Positions 52,317 to 60,908 of a DNA stretch of 64,000 nucleotides are shown one piece after another. A model generated the notes under the pieces. The model saw nothing but the letters and a program-made list of their open reading frames with translations. It searched no databases and was not told the origin of the DNA. Origin of the DNA: Flavobacterium haoranii. GTDB lineage: Bacteria; Bacteroidota; Bacteroidia; Flavobacteriales; Flavobacteriaceae. Location of the stretch: assembly GCF_009363055.1 (NCBI RefSeq), contig NZ_CP045292.1, forward strand, positions 1,426,001 through 1,490,000, in the 5' to 3' direction. A program made the translations under genes and the position numbers. Numbering within the stretch: position 1 is the first letter of the stretch; the number at the start of each line of letters is the position of its first letter.

Positions 52317-53042
52317 ATGATCAAACTAATTATTCAATTAACTAAAATTATTGTAGCAACGCTAATTGCATTGTTCATGACCAGTTGCGTTAATTTTAAT
52401 TCGATTTCAGGCGATGGTAACGTAACTACTTCAAAAAGAAAAGTAACCAATTTTACTGCTGTAGATGCAAATACTGGTTTAGAAGTGGTAATTAAACAAG
52501 GTAATAACTTTTTTGTAGAAGTAGAAGCCGATTCTAACTTGCAAGATCACATTAAAACTGAAGTAGAAAACAATACTTTAAAAGTGTATTGCGATCAAAA
52601 CATTTACAAATCAAGTGCACGAAAAGTATATATCGAAATGCCTGTTGTACAAACAATTTCAACTTCAAGTGGCGCAAGCTTAGAAAGTCAAAATACTATT
52701 GTTAGCGATATTTTAAAATTAGATTCTAGCGGTGGAAGCGAAATGAAATTAACTATTAAATCGCAAAAATTAACTTGTGATAGTAGTAGCGGAAGCGAAA
52801 TAAATGTTAGTGGAGAAGCAATAGATGTTACAACAAGCTCATCAAGTGGCAGCTCTATTAATTTATCTAAGTTAGTAGCCGAAAATGTGAGTTCAGATTC
52901 ATCGAGCGGAAGTTCTACTACTGTTAATGCTAAAAACAAATTAAAAGCAAACGCTTCAAGTGGGAGTTCTATTGATTATCTATCAAGTCCAAAAGAAGTT
53001 ACTCTAGACGAAAATTCGGGTGGAAGTATTTCGAAACAATAA
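52317..53042 (+). CDS. GIN domain (DUF2807) lipoprotein
   Basis: 241 residues. Signal peptide with lipobox (LIALFMTSC, Cys at about 24). The rest is a right-handed beta-helix-like GIN domain: rungs follow the repeating SSSGS/SSGSS pattern (ISTSSGASLES, LDSSGGSEMKL, CDSSSGSEINV, TSSSSGSSINL, SDSSSGSSTTV, NASSGSSIDYL). The domain is thought to bind ligands or partner proteins at the surface. Third gene of the PadR-PspC cluster; terminator follows at 53089. Confidence 0.88.
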   Translation: MIKLIIQLTKIIVATLIALFMTSCVNFNSISGDGNVTTSKRKVTNFTAVDANTGLEVVIKQGNNFFVEVEADSNLQDHIKTEVENNTLKVYCDQNIYKSSARKVYIEMPVVQTISTSSGASLESQNTIVSDILKLDSSGGSEMKLTIKSQKLTCDSSSGSEINVSGEAIDVTTSSSSGSSINLSKLVAENVSSDSSSGSSTTVNAKNKLKANASSGSSIDYLSSPKEVTLDENSGGSISKQ

Positions 53043-53088
53043 ATTAAATAACTAATAATAGTATCAATCTGAACTATGTTCAACTTCT

Positions 53089-53115
53089 AAAAATCCCAAG
53101 AAATTGGGATTTTTT
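53089..53115 (+). terminator. Intrinsic terminator of the PadR-PspC-GIN operon
   Basis: AAATCCCAA gaaa TTGGGATTT hairpin plus T6. Confidence 0.8.
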
Positions 53116-53204
53116 CTTTTTTATTGTTCAAAATATTTTTTTTGTGTAGGTTTGTTTATAGCTTTGGAATAATTCTTGTAAAAGCTTAGAAAAACAAAAC
53201 TAAA

Positions 53205-54038
53205 ATGAAGAAAATTATCGTATTATTTGCTCTTGTTTTCGCAACATCAGTAACATTTGGACAAAAGAAAGAAAAAATAAAAGGATCAAAAATTGTAACC
53301 CATACAGTGACTGATCTTGAAAGTTTTGTCAATGTTGAAGTTGAAGATAACTTAGAAGTTTTTTTGGTTAAAGCTGATAAACCTTCTTTAGAAATTGAAG
53401 CCGATGATAATTTACACGATGCTATTAATTTTTCTGTCGCAGGAAATACGCTGAGAATTTTCTCCTTAAAAGATGTAATTGGTGCAAAAAAGTTTTCTAT
53501 TCGTGTTAATTACACTGAAAATTTAAAATTAGTTGTTGCCAAAGGCGAAACAAGAGTTAATGCATTAAACGAACTTCAAGCCGAAAATGTTACTATTAAA
53601 AACTATGATAAATCTAAATCATTTTTAAATGTAAAATCGGAATATTTTACTCTAATTTTAAATGATAAAGCAGAAGCTGAATTAAATGTTAAAGCTCAAA
53701 ATACAACTTTAGAATTAAGCAAAGATGCCGAATTAAAAGCACTTGTAGCTTCACCTGAAGTAAAAATTGATATGTATGAAAAAAGCGAAGCTAAAATTGA
53801 AGGTGACACCGAAAACCTTAAACTTCGTTTAGACAATAGTAGCATTTTAGATGCTAAAAAATTCAGTGCCAAAAATTTAGAAATTGCTATTGAAGGTTAT
53901 GCTAAAGCTGACGTTAATGTGGTAGAACAAGTAAATATTACGGCTTCGGGAAAAAGTGAAATTAGATTATATGGTGAACCAAAAATCACAGTAACAAAAT
54001 TCACAAATTCGACAACTTTATTCAAAAAAGAATTCTAA
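53205..54038 (+). CDS. Secreted GIN-domain (DUF2807) paralogue
   Basis: 277 residues. Cleavable signal peptide KKIIVLFALVFATSVTFGQ. The mature protein is made of regular beta rungs of about 20 residues (LESFVNVEVEDNLEVFLVKA, LKLVVAKGETRVNALNELQA, FTLILNDKAEAELNVKAQNT, ...) as in the preceding GIN protein but without its SSGS pattern. Probably a distant paralogue, secreted or surface exposed. Separate transcription unit from the PspC operon because a terminator precedes it. Confidence 0.78.
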   Translation: MKKIIVLFALVFATSVTFGQKKEKIKGSKIVTHTVTDLESFVNVEVEDNLEVFLVKADKPSLEIEADDNLHDAINFSVAGNTLRIFSLKDVIGAKKFSIRVNYTENLKLVVAKGETRVNALNELQAENVTIKNYDKSKSFLNVKSEYFTLILNDKAEAELNVKAQNTTLELSKDAELKALVASPEVKIDMYEKSEAKIEGDTENLKLRLDNSSILDAKKFSAKNLEIAIEGYAKADVNVVEQVNITASGKSEIRLYGEPKITVTKFTNSTTLFKKEF

Positions 54039-54545
54039 TTGAAATATGTTGTTTACATAATATGTCTTTTCATTTTTGAAATTGGTTTCGGACAAACTAA
54101 AACTTTTCCCGATGATTTTTTAGGCACTTATAAAGGTAAACTCGAAATTGTAAGTGCAAAAGGTAAAAAGGAAATCGACATGGAATTTCACTTTTCCAAG
54201 ACAGATACAATTGGTACTTATAAATATGTTTTAGTTTACAATAAAGAGCCGCGTAACTATTTTTTAATTGAAAAAAACAAAACTAACGGACAATATATAA
54301 TAGACGAAAACAACGGAATTCTTTTACAAGCTTCGGTTTTTGACAACAGTATTTTTTCAATGTTTGAAGTCAACGGGAATTTAATTACCACGACCGAAAA
54401 GTTTTATGAAAATTATATGGATTTCGAAATTTTGTTTACCAATACTACCAAAGTAACAACTACAGGTAAAGGAACAGAAGAAATTCCGGAAGTAAAAGTA
54501 TATCCCATTTTAGGCACTCAAAAAGCCCGACTTTATAAAGAATGA
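54039..54545 (+). CDS. Secreted hypothetical protein
   Basis: 168 residues starting at a TTG that directly follows the stop of the GIN protein (TAA-TTG), so the pair is translationally coupled. Signal peptide (M)KYVVYIICLFIFEIGFGQ. The mature part (FPDDFLGTYKGKLEIVSAKG KKEIDMEFHFSKTDTIGTYK) looks like a small lipocalin-like beta barrel; I do not recognise the family. No membrane helix besides the signal. Confidence 0.65.
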   Translation: MKYVVYIICLFIFEIGFGQTKTFPDDFLGTYKGKLEIVSAKGKKEIDMEFHFSKTDTIGTYKYVLVYNKEPRNYFLIEKNKTNGQYIIDENNGILLQASVFDNSIFSMFEVNGNLITTTEKFYENYMDFEILFTNTTKVTTTGKGTEEIPEVKVYPILGTQKARLYKE

Positions 54546-54577
54546 AAAGATTAATCTTAACTTGATTCACACCTATA

Positions 54578-54604
54578 ATAAAACCAGCTTAAAAGCTGGT
54601 TTTA
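54578..54604. terminator. Bidirectional intrinsic terminator
   Basis: AAAACCAGCTT aa AAGCTGGTTTT between the plus-strand hypothetical gene and trxB on the minus strand. Confidence 0.8.
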
Positions 54605-54627
54605 TTAATTTAAACTATAATCTATAA

Positions 54628-55575
54628 TTACATTTTAGAAGCCAAATAACGCTCTGCGTCTAAAGCTGCCATACATCCAGTACCAGCCGCTGTAATTGCT
54701 TGACGATACACATGATCTGCAGCATCTCCACCTACAAACACACCTGGAACATTTGTTTTTGCAGTTCCCGGTACATTTATAATGTATCCTGTCTCATCTA
54801 AATCAAGAAAATCTTTGAAAATATCTGTATTGGGTTTATGTCCAATTGCCACAAAGAAACCTGTTGCAGGAATTTCAATACTTTCACCCGTTGTTCTATT
54901 TTTAGCTCTAACTGCTGTAACCACTTGTCCGTCACCTAAAACTTCTTCCGTTTCAGTATGCATTAAAATTTCAATATTAGGAGTCTTACGCACACGATCC
55001 TCCATAATTTTTGAAGCTCTAAATTTATCACTTCTCACTAGCATGGTCACTTTTTTACAAATTTGCGATAAGTAGTGAGCTTCTTCACATGCACTATCTC
55101 CTGCTCCAACAATTACAACTTCTTGATTTCTGTAGAAGAATCCATCACAAACTGCACAAGCAGAAACTCCACCACCAAGTTTTAAATAATGTTGTTCCGA
55201 ATCTAAACCTAAATACTTTGCAGAAGCTCCTGTAGAAATAATTACAGTATCAGCATGAATTTCAATTGTTTCGTTAATCCAAACTTTATGAACTTCTCCA
55301 GAAAAATCAACTTTTGTTGCCCAACCATCACGAATATCCGTTCCAAAACGTTTTGCTTGCGCTTGTAATTGTATCATCATTTCTGGACCAGTAATTCCAT
55401 CAGGATATCCAGGAAAATTTTCCACTTCATTTGTAGTGGTTAATTGTCCTCCTGGTTGCTGACCTTGATATAATACTGGAAACATATTAGCTCTAGCCGC
55501 ATAAATTGCTGCAGTGTAACCCGCAGGACCAGAACCAATTATTAAACATTTTACTCTTTCTATTTCGTTTGACAT
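54628..55575 (-). CDS. trxB: Thioredoxin-disulfide reductase
   Basis: 315 residues. FAD-binding motif IGSGPAGYTAAIYAARA (13-29), redox-active CAVC at Cys140/Cys143, NADPH-binding motif VVIVGAGDSACEEA (about 152-165) and the final FAD motif GVFVGGDAADHVYRQAITAA with GTGCMAALDAERYL. Reduces thioredoxin with NADPH in the cytoplasm. Normal length (about 315), typical for bacterial low-molecular-weight TrxB. Single gene. Confidence 0.97.
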   Translation of the reverse strand: MSNEIERVKCLIIGSGPAGYTAAIYAARANMFPVLYQGQQPGGQLTTTNEVENFPGYPDGITGPEMMIQLQAQAKRFGTDIRDGWATKVDFSGEVHKVWINETIEIHADTVIISTGASAKYLGLDSEQHYLKLGGGVSACAVCDGFFYRNQEVVIVGAGDSACEEAHYLSQICKKVTMLVRSDKFRASKIMEDRVRKTPNIEILMHTETEEVLGDGQVVTAVRAKNRTTGESIEIPATGFFVAIGHKPNTDIFKDFLDLDETGYIINVPGTAKTNVPGVFVGGDAADHVYRQAITAAGTGCMAALDAERYLASKM

Positions 55576-55686
55576 AATTCTTTATTATTAATGGAAAGCA
55601 AATTTAAGTGTTTATACTCTTATTTATCTTATTTTTTTATTAGAATTTACTATTGAAAAATAATTCAAATTTATTATTCAAAATAT

Positions 55687-55716
55687 TTTGAATACCGAAA
55701 AATACCTTTATATTTG
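55687..55716 (+). promoter_or_regulatory. Promoter of the tRNA-Pro gene
   Basis: TTTG (55687-55690), 18-nt spacer, TATATTTG (55709-55716), 12 nt before the tRNA 5' end. Confidence 0.6.
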
Positions 55717-55728
55717 CACTCTCATTTT

Positions 55729-55803
55729 CGGGGTGTAGCGTAGCCCGGTCATCGCGCCTGGTTTGGGACCAGGAGGTCGCAGGTTCGAATCCTGCCACCC
55801 CGA
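55729..55803 (+). tRNA. tRNA-Pro(TGG)
   Basis: 75 nt cloverleaf. Acceptor stem CGGGGTG (55729-55735) pairs with CACCCCG (55796-55802), discriminator A at 55803; anticodon stem CCTGG/CCAGG with loop TTTGGGA, anticodon TGG at 55764-55766; T-arm GCAGGTTCGAATCCTGC. The 3' CCA is not encoded. The tRNA is followed by a terminator at 55811. Confidence 0.97.
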
Positions 55804-55810
55804 CAAAGCA

Positions 55811-55844
55811 AAGTCAATAGTCATTAGATTATTGACTTTTTTTT
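55811..55844 (+). terminator. Terminator of the tRNA gene
   Basis: AAGTCAATA / TATTGACTT stem plus T8. Confidence 0.8.
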
Positions 55845-56052
55845 GTTTTGTGTTATTAAAGAAACATTTTTATTTACACAAATAAAAAAGTTAATAAACA
55901 CCAACGGTGTTGGTTTTTGCTTTAGCAACAACCTAATAATCAAGATCACTTTAGTAATCCTTAATCTAAAAAGATAAATCCTTTCTGTACAACCAGAAAG
56001 GATTTTTTTTATGCTATTTTTTATGCTATACCAAATTACCATAAAAAAGACC
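55845..56052. other. Gene-free DNA downstream of the tRNA
   Basis: Of the 304 bp between the tRNA and udk, this part holds a second hairpin, AAATCCTTTCTG / CAGAAAGGATTT (55977-56010) with a T-run, and a 12-bp tandem TTTTTTATGCTA (56005-56028). A minus-strand ORF of 72 codons here has no start signal or homology I recognise. The strong second terminator without a gene in front suggests the remains of a deleted gene or of an element once integrated at the tRNA. Confidence 0.45.
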
Positions 56053-56080
56053 TTGCATTCAGTATTAATTAGTACTTTTG
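56053..56080 (+). promoter_or_regulatory. Promoter of the udk operon
   Basis: TTG (56053-56055), 17-nt spacer, TACTTTTG (56073-56080), 28 nt before the udk ATG. The in-frame TTG at 56078 lies inside the box and is therefore rejected as start. Confidence 0.6.
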
Positions 56081-56107
56081 TTTACTAAATTTATTCAATA
56101 CATAACT

Positions 56108-56716
56108 ATGCTAATTATCGGTATCGCTGGAGGAACAGGAAGTGGAAAAACTACTGTAGTTCATCAAATTATGAATGAACTTCCTGCCACTGAAGTGGGA
56201 ATTATTTCTCAGGATTCTTATTATAAAGAAACGCATCACCTTTCTTACGAAGAAAGAACTAAAATTAATTTTGATCATCCTAGAGCAATTGATTTCGAAT
56301 TATTAGTACAACACTTAAAAGAACTTAAAGCTGGAAATGTTATCGAACAGCCCATTTATTCTTTTGTTACACATGATAGAACAGACGATACAATAGTTAC
56401 GCATCCGAGAACAGTAATGATTGTTGAAGGAATTTTAATTTTTACAAATCCTGAATTAAGAGACATGTTTGACATTAAAGTGTTTGTACATGCTGATTCT
56501 GATGAAAGATTAATCCGAAGATTAAAACGCGATATTGCTGAGCGTGGAAGAGATATGGAAGAGGTTTTAAATCGTTATCAAAACACCTTAAAACCAATGC
56601 ACGAGCAATTTATTGAACCTACAAAAGCTTACGCAGATATTATTATACCAAACGACAAATACAACACTGTTGCTATTGATGTAGTAAGAGCTGTTATTAA
56701 ACAACGTATTCGATAA
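56108..56716 (+). CDS. udk: Uridine/cytidine kinase
   Basis: 202 residues from the ATG at 56108. Phosphorylates uridine and cytidine in pyrimidine salvage. P-loop GGTGSGKTT (8-16), then ISQDSYYKETHHLSYEERTK INFDHPRAIDFELL, and EGILIFTNPELRDMFDIKVF VHADSDERLIRRLKRDI, all characteristic of Udk. The upstream TTG at 56078 is inside the promoter and not used. The stop is immediately followed by the TTG start of the DivIC-like gene. Confidence 0.95.
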   Translation: MLIIGIAGGTGSGKTTVVHQIMNELPATEVGIISQDSYYKETHHLSYEERTKINFDHPRAIDFELLVQHLKELKAGNVIEQPIYSFVTHDRTDDTIVTHPRTVMIVEGILIFTNPELRDMFDIKVFVHADSDERLIRRLKRDIAERGRDMEEVLNRYQNTLKPMHEQFIEPTKAYADIIIPNDKYNTVAIDVVRAVIKQRIR

Positions 56717-57058
56717 TTGAAAAAAATTAAAGACATAATTAACCGTTATCCTTTTCTTAAATACTTAGGAAACAGATATGTTATTGTGCTTTTGTTTTTT
56801 TTACTATGGATGCTTTTTCTAGACAATTACTCTTATCTTGAACATCGAGTTTTAAATAAAGAAATCGATGAATTAGAAGATAATATCGATTACTATAAAT
56901 CTGAAATCTATCAAGATAGCGTTAGAATTAAGAAGCTTAAAAATCCAGATCAGATTGAAAAATATGCTCGCGAACAATATTATATGAAACGAGAAAATGA
57001 AGACGTTTATATAATTGAAAAAGAAGGCGAAGAGCAAGTAGAACAAACAAAATTTTAA
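56717..57058 (+). CDS. FtsB/DivIC-like septum formation initiator
   Basis: 113 residues; TTG start directly after the udk stop. Short cytoplasmic N-terminus (KKIKDIINRYPFLKYLGN), one membrane helix (RYVIVLLFFLLWMLFL, about 21-36), then a periplasmic coiled coil (HRVLNKEIDELEDNIDYYKS EIYQDSVRIKKLKNPDQIEK YAREQYYMK), the FtsB/DivIC pattern ending in EQYYM..ENED. Part of the FtsQLB-like division complex. Translationally coupled to udk; followed 25 nt later by the mutase genes. Confidence 0.85.
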   Translation: MKKIKDIINRYPFLKYLGNRYVIVLLFFLLWMLFLDNYSYLEHRVLNKEIDELEDNIDYYKSEIYQDSVRIKKLKNPDQIEKYAREQYYMKRENEDVYIIEKEGEEQVEQTKF

Positions 57059-57083
57059 TTGAAATTTTATAATCCATTTAAAA

Positions 57084-58424
57084 ATGGCAAACGATAAACT
57101 ATTTACCGAATTCGAAAAAGTTTCATCGAAAGAATGGAAACAGAAAATTCAAGTCGAACTTAAAGGTGCCGATTATAACGAAACCTTAGTTTGGGAAAGC
57201 TTGGAAGGAATTAAAGTAAAACCTTTTTATGGAAGCGATGAGTTTGAAAAAAAATACACATATTCAACTCCAAATGATCCTTTCAAAATTGGACAAAAAA
57301 TATTTGTTCAGGAAGAAAAATTATCAGTAAAAAAAGCTAGCGAGTTTATTCAAAAAGGAGCTGATGTGGTTTATTTCACAATTCCTAATGATGAAAAAAA
57401 TATTGAAGAACTTATTGAGTTTACCAAAACCAAAGCAGCTTTTTTTTATTTGCCTTTCCTTTCAAACGATTTCGTTTCTAAATTTAATACTATTGAAAAT
57501 GGTAATCTTTTAATAGATCCTATTGGTCAATTAGTTTTAGATGGAAATTGGTTTACCAATTTAGAAACCGATTTCAACACTTTAAACCAACTTAATAAAA
57601 ACTGTAAGTCATCTTTTTTAACCATAAAATCTGAAGTGTACCAAAACGCTGGAGCCAATATGGTTCAGCAATTAGCTTACACTCTGGCTCACGTAAATGA
57701 ATACTTCAATAGAATAGAAACTATTCAACAAAAAATAACTGTTGAAGTTGCTGTTGGTTCCAATTATTTTTTCGAAATCGCTAAACTAAAAGCACTTCGA
57801 TTATTGTTAGAAACGCTAGCAAAAGAATACAATTTCACGGCTGGTTTTCAAATTATAGCTACTCCAACAAAAAGAAATAAAACACTTTACGACTACAACG
57901 TAAACATGTTACGTACCACTACCGAATGTATGAGTGCTATTTTGGGTGGAGCCGATGTTGTAATTAACAGTAATTACGATGCTATTTATCACAAAGAAAA
58001 TGAATTTGGTAACCGCATCGCCCGAAATCAATTATTAGTTTTAAAGAACGAAAGTTATTTCGACAAAGTAAACAATGCAACTGACGGTGCTTACTATATT
58101 GAAACCTTAACCGAACAGTTAGCTGAAAAAGCTTTAGAACTTTTCAAAGATATTGAAGCAAATGGAGGTTTAATCACGCAATTAGTTGATGGAACTATCC
58201 AACGAAAAATTAAAGAAAGCGCTGATAAAGAACAAGACCTTTTCGATTCTGGAAAAGAAGTTTTATTGGGTACAAACAAATATCCAAACAAAAATGATAT
58301 GATGAAAAACGATTTGGAATTGTATCCTTTTGTAAAACAAAACGCTAGAAAAACGCTAATTACTCCAATAATTGAGAGAAGATTAGCCGAAAAATTAGAA
58401 CAAGAACGATTAGCAAGTGAGTAA
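57084..58424 (+). CDS. mutA: Methylmalonyl-CoA mutase small subunit
   Basis: 446 residues. It aligns in type with the catalytic-barrel domain of methylmalonyl-CoA mutases (FEKVSSKEWKQKIQVELKGA DYNETLVWESLEGIKVKPFY), but carries only the barrel; the C-terminal B12-binding domain present in the large subunit is absent, giving 446 rather than about 620 residues. The small subunit is non-catalytic and stabilises the large one. Its gene is 25 nt after the DivIC-like gene and overlaps the next small ORF by 8 nt. MeaB and the adenosyltransferase in the same window act on this complex. Confidence 0.9.
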   Translation: MANDKLFTEFEKVSSKEWKQKIQVELKGADYNETLVWESLEGIKVKPFYGSDEFEKKYTYSTPNDPFKIGQKIFVQEEKLSVKKASEFIQKGADVVYFTIPNDEKNIEELIEFTKTKAAFFYLPFLSNDFVSKFNTIENGNLLIDPIGQLVLDGNWFTNLETDFNTLNQLNKNCKSSFLTIKSEVYQNAGANMVQQLAYTLAHVNEYFNRIETIQQKITVEVAVGSNYFFEIAKLKALRLLLETLAKEYNFTAGFQIIATPTKRNKTLYDYNVNMLRTTTECMSAILGGADVVINSNYDAIYHKENEFGNRIARNQLLVLKNESYFDKVNNATDGAYYIETLTEQLAEKALELFKDIEANGGLITQLVDGTIQRKIKESADKEQDLFDSGKEVLLGTNKYPNKNDMMKNDLELYPFVKQNARKTLITPIIERRLAEKLEQERLASE

Positions 58425-58623
58425 TGTATTTTCTATATTAGTAATTATTGGAATCTTAACTTTAGGATTTAGTTTTTATAGTCTTTTTAAAGGATTTAAA
58501 ACTAAAAACAATAAAAGAAGAAACCTTTCATTACTTGGAATTTTTATAGGATTTCTACTTTGTTTTAGTCCTATTTTATTTATCATTTTTGCCTTCCTTT
58601 TTGGAGGAAGTTATCACGAATAA
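58417..58623 (+). CDS. Small two-helix membrane protein between the mutase subunits
   Basis: 68 residues from a GTG that overlaps the end of the small-subunit gene by 8 nt. Two hydrophobic helices (VFSILVIIGILTLGFSFYSL F and LSLLGIFIGFLLCFSPILFI IFAFLFG) joined by a basic loop (KGFKTKNNKRRN), which predicts both termini outside. Not recognised. Position within the mutase operon suggests co-expression but the link may be accidental. Confidence 0.6.
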   Translation: MSNVFSILVIIGILTLGFSFYSLFKGFKTKNNKRRNLSLLGIFIGFLLCFSPILFIIFAFLFGGSYHE

Positions 58624-58635
58624 TCCCATCAAGAG

Positions 58636-60765
58636 ATGAGAAAAAACATACAAGATTTACAATTAGTAAAAAGTACAAAACCAGAAACTGTCAGTTCGAG
58701 CGGAGTCGAGAACTTCACAACTGCTGAAGGAATTGAAGTAAAACCAACTTATTCTGAAGAAGACAGTAATAACTTAGAACATATTGGTTTTGCAGCAGGT
58801 TTTGCACCAAATTTACGCGGACCGTATGCAACCATGTACGTTCGCCGACCTTGGACAATTCGCCAATATGCAGGATTTTCAACTGCAGAAGAAAGTAATG
58901 CTTTTTACAGAAGAAACTTAGCGGCGGGACAAAAAGGATTATCAGTCGCCTTCGATTTAGCCACACATAGAGGATACGATTCTAATCACGAGCGAGTAGT
59001 TGGTGATGTTGGAAAAGCTGGAGTTGCCATTGATTCGGTGGAAGATATGAAAATTCTTTTCGACCAAATTCCATTAGGCGAAATGTCGGTTTCGATGACC
59101 ATGAATGGTGCTGTGTTACCTATCATGGCATTTTACATCGTAGCTGCCGAAGAACAAGGCGTTGCTCCTAACCTATTATCAGGAACGATACAGAATGATA
59201 TTTTGAAGGAATTCATGGTGCGAAATACTTACATTTATCCACCAACACCTTCGATGAAAATTATTGCGGATATTTTCGAATATACGAGTAAAAACATGCC
59301 GAAGTTCAACTCGATTTCGATTTCGGGTTACCACATGCAAGAAGCGGGTGCAACTGCCGATATTGAGTTAGCATATACATTAGCCGATGGTTTAGAATAC
59401 ATTCGTACAGGAATTGCTGCTGGAATGGATATCGATACCTTCGCTCCTCGCCTTTCGTTTTTCTGGGCAATTGGTATGAATCATTTCATGGAAATTGCAA
59501 AAATGCGTGCGGGCCGTATGTTGTGGGCAAAATTATTAAAACAATTCAATCCAAAAGATGACAAATCATTAGCATTAAGAACGCACTGCCAAACTTCTGG
59601 TTGGAGTTTAACCGAGCAAGATCCTTTTAATAACGTTGCAAGAACAGCAATTGAAGCAGCAGCGGCAGCATTTGGTGGAACACAATCGTTACATACCAAT
59701 GCATTGGACGAAGCCATTGCTTTACCAACCGATTTTTCAGCGCGTATTGCTCGTAATACACAAATCTACTTACAAGAAGAAACCAAAATTTGTAAAACCG
59801 TTGATCCTTGGGCAGGAAGTTATTATGTAGAAAGTTTAACAGCTGAAATTGCAGAAAAAGCATGGGCTTTAATTCAGGAAGTAGAAGAATTAGGCGGTAT
59901 GACTAAAGCAATTGAAGCAGGAATTCCAAAACTACGTATTGAAGAAGCGGCAGCACGAAAACAAGCGCGTATTGACAGCGGACAAGATATTATTGTTGGC
60001 GTAAACAAATACCGTTTAGAGAAAGAAGATCCGTTACATATTTTAGAAGTCGATAACCAAACCGTTCGTAAACAACAAATTGAGCGTTTGGATCAAATAA
60101 AAGCAACGCGTGATAACGCAAAAGTAGCCGAATGTTTAGCCAAACTAACCGAATGTGCAAAAACAGGAAACGGCAACTTATTAGATTTAGCAGTAGATGC
60201 AGCTCGCAACAGAGCCACTTTAGGGGAAATTAGCGATGCCTTAGAAACTGTTTTCGGAAGATACAAAGCACAAATTAGAAGTTTTAGCGGCGTGTATAGT
60301 AAAGAAATTAAAAACGACGAAAGCTTTGAAAAAGCAAAACAATTAGCAGATGCCTTTGCTAAAAAAGAGGGACGTCGCCCAAGAATTATGATTGCCAAAA
60401 TGGGACAAGACGGTCACGATCGTGGTGCCAAAGTAGTAGCGACAGGTTATGCCGATGTAGGTTTTGACGTAGACATTGGACCATTATTCCAAACGCCACA
60501 AGAAGCAGCCAAACAAGCCGTTGAAAACGACGTACATATTTTAGGCGTTTCTTCTTTAGCAGCGGGACACAAAACATTAGTTCCTCAAGTTATTGAAGAA
60601 TTGAAAAAATACGGTCGCGAAGATATTATGGTGATTGTAGGTGGTGTTATCCCAGCGCAAGATTACCAATATTTATTTGATGCCGGAGCGGTTGCGGTTT
60701 TTGGTCCTGGAACTAAAATTAGCGATGCCGCTATTAGTATTTTAGAGGTTTTATTAGAAGATTAA
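58636..60765 (+). CDS. mutB: Methylmalonyl-CoA mutase large subunit
   Basis: 709 residues. The barrel domain (about 1-560) has [28 protein letters not shown] and the substrate-binding region [16 protein letters not shown]; the C-terminal B12-binding domain (about 575-705) carries the cobalamin-ligand motif DGHDRG at about 592-597. Catalyses the adenosylcobalamin-dependent interconversion of (R)-methylmalonyl-CoA and succinyl-CoA. Residues about 19-27 (VSSSGVENF) are encoded by a REP-like repeat (58689-58712), an in-frame insertion near the N-terminus. A terminator follows at 60813. Confidence 0.96.
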   Translation: MRKNIQDLQLVKSTKPETVSSSGVENFTTAEGIEVKPTYSEEDSNNLEHIGFAAGFAPNLRGPYATMYVRRPWTIRQYAGFSTAEESNAFYRRNLAAGQKGLSVAFDLATHRGYDSNHERVVGDVGKAGVAIDSVEDMKILFDQIPLGEMSVSMTMNGAVLPIMAFYIVAAEEQGVAPNLLSGTIQNDILKEFMVRNTYIYPPTPSMKIIADIFEYTSKNMPKFNSISISGYHMQEAGATADIELAYTLADGLEYIRTGIAAGMDIDTFAPRLSFFWAIGMNHFMEIAKMRAGRMLWAKLLKQFNPKDDKSLALRTHCQTSGWSLTEQDPFNNVARTAIEAAAAAFGGTQSLHTNALDEAIALPTDFSARIARNTQIYLQEETKICKTVDPWAGSYYVESLTAEIAEKAWALIQEVEELGGMTKAIEAGIPKLRIEEAAARKQARIDSGQDIIVGVNKYRLEKEDPLHILEVDNQTVRKQQIERLDQIKATRDNAKVAECLAKLTECAKTGNGNLLDLAVDAARNRATLGEISDALETVFGRYKAQIRSFSGVYSKEIKNDESFEKAKQLADAFAKKEGRRPRIMIAKMGQDGHDRGAKVVATGYADVGFDVDIGPLFQTPQEAAKQAVENDVHILGVSSLAAGHKTLVPQVIEELKKYGREDIMVIVGGVIPAQDYQYLFDAGAVAVFGPGTKISDAAISILEVLLED
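58689..58712 (+). repeat. REP-like repeat copy inside mutB coding sequence
   Basis: 24-bp copy (TGTCAGTTCGAGCGGAGTCG then AGAA) in frame in the N-terminal linker of the mutase. It matches 60774-60797 at 22 of 24 positions. Confidence 0.8.
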
Positions 60766-60773
60766 AAATTCAT

Positions 60774-60797
60774 TGTCACTTCGAGCGGAGTCGAGAT
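60774..60797 (+). repeat. REP-like repeat copy after mutB
   Basis: TGTCACTTCGAGCGGAGTCG then AGAT, 9 bp after the mutB stop. Near-identical to 58689-58712. A shorter match, complementary TGTCACTTCGAGC, occurs at 63781-63793. Confidence 0.8.
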
Positions 60798-60812
60798 GTC
60801 TCATAAAAACAA

Positions 60813-60848
60813 AAAACACCAACAGAAATGTTGGTGTTTTTATTTTTC
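60813..60848 (+). terminator. Intrinsic terminator of the mutase operon
   Basis: AAAACACCAACA gaaa TGTTGGTGTTTT hairpin plus TATTTTT. Confidence 0.85.
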
Positions 60849-60896
60849 TCAACTTTCAAAGTTATCAACAATCAAAATATTTTTTACACCTATTTG

Positions 60897-60904
60897 TATC
60901 TTTG
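60897..60904 (+). promoter_or_regulatory. -7 promoter box of the umuCD operon
   Basis: TATCTTTG ends only 4 nt before the ATG at 60909, which would give a leaderless or nearly leaderless mRNA. No LexA-type operator I can name is visible, though an AAAATATTTTTT tract lies just upstream. Confidence 0.45.
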
Positions 60905-60908
60905 TAAG

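Noticed and set aside
55824-56042. 72-codon minus-strand ORF after the tRNA
   Set aside because: Overlaps two terminator hairpins and has no recognisable domain; treated as non-coding.
56078-56107. Upstream TTG start for udk
   Set aside because: It is part of the TACTTTTG box of the udk promoter; the ATG at 56108 begins the conserved MLIIGIAGGTGSGKTT.
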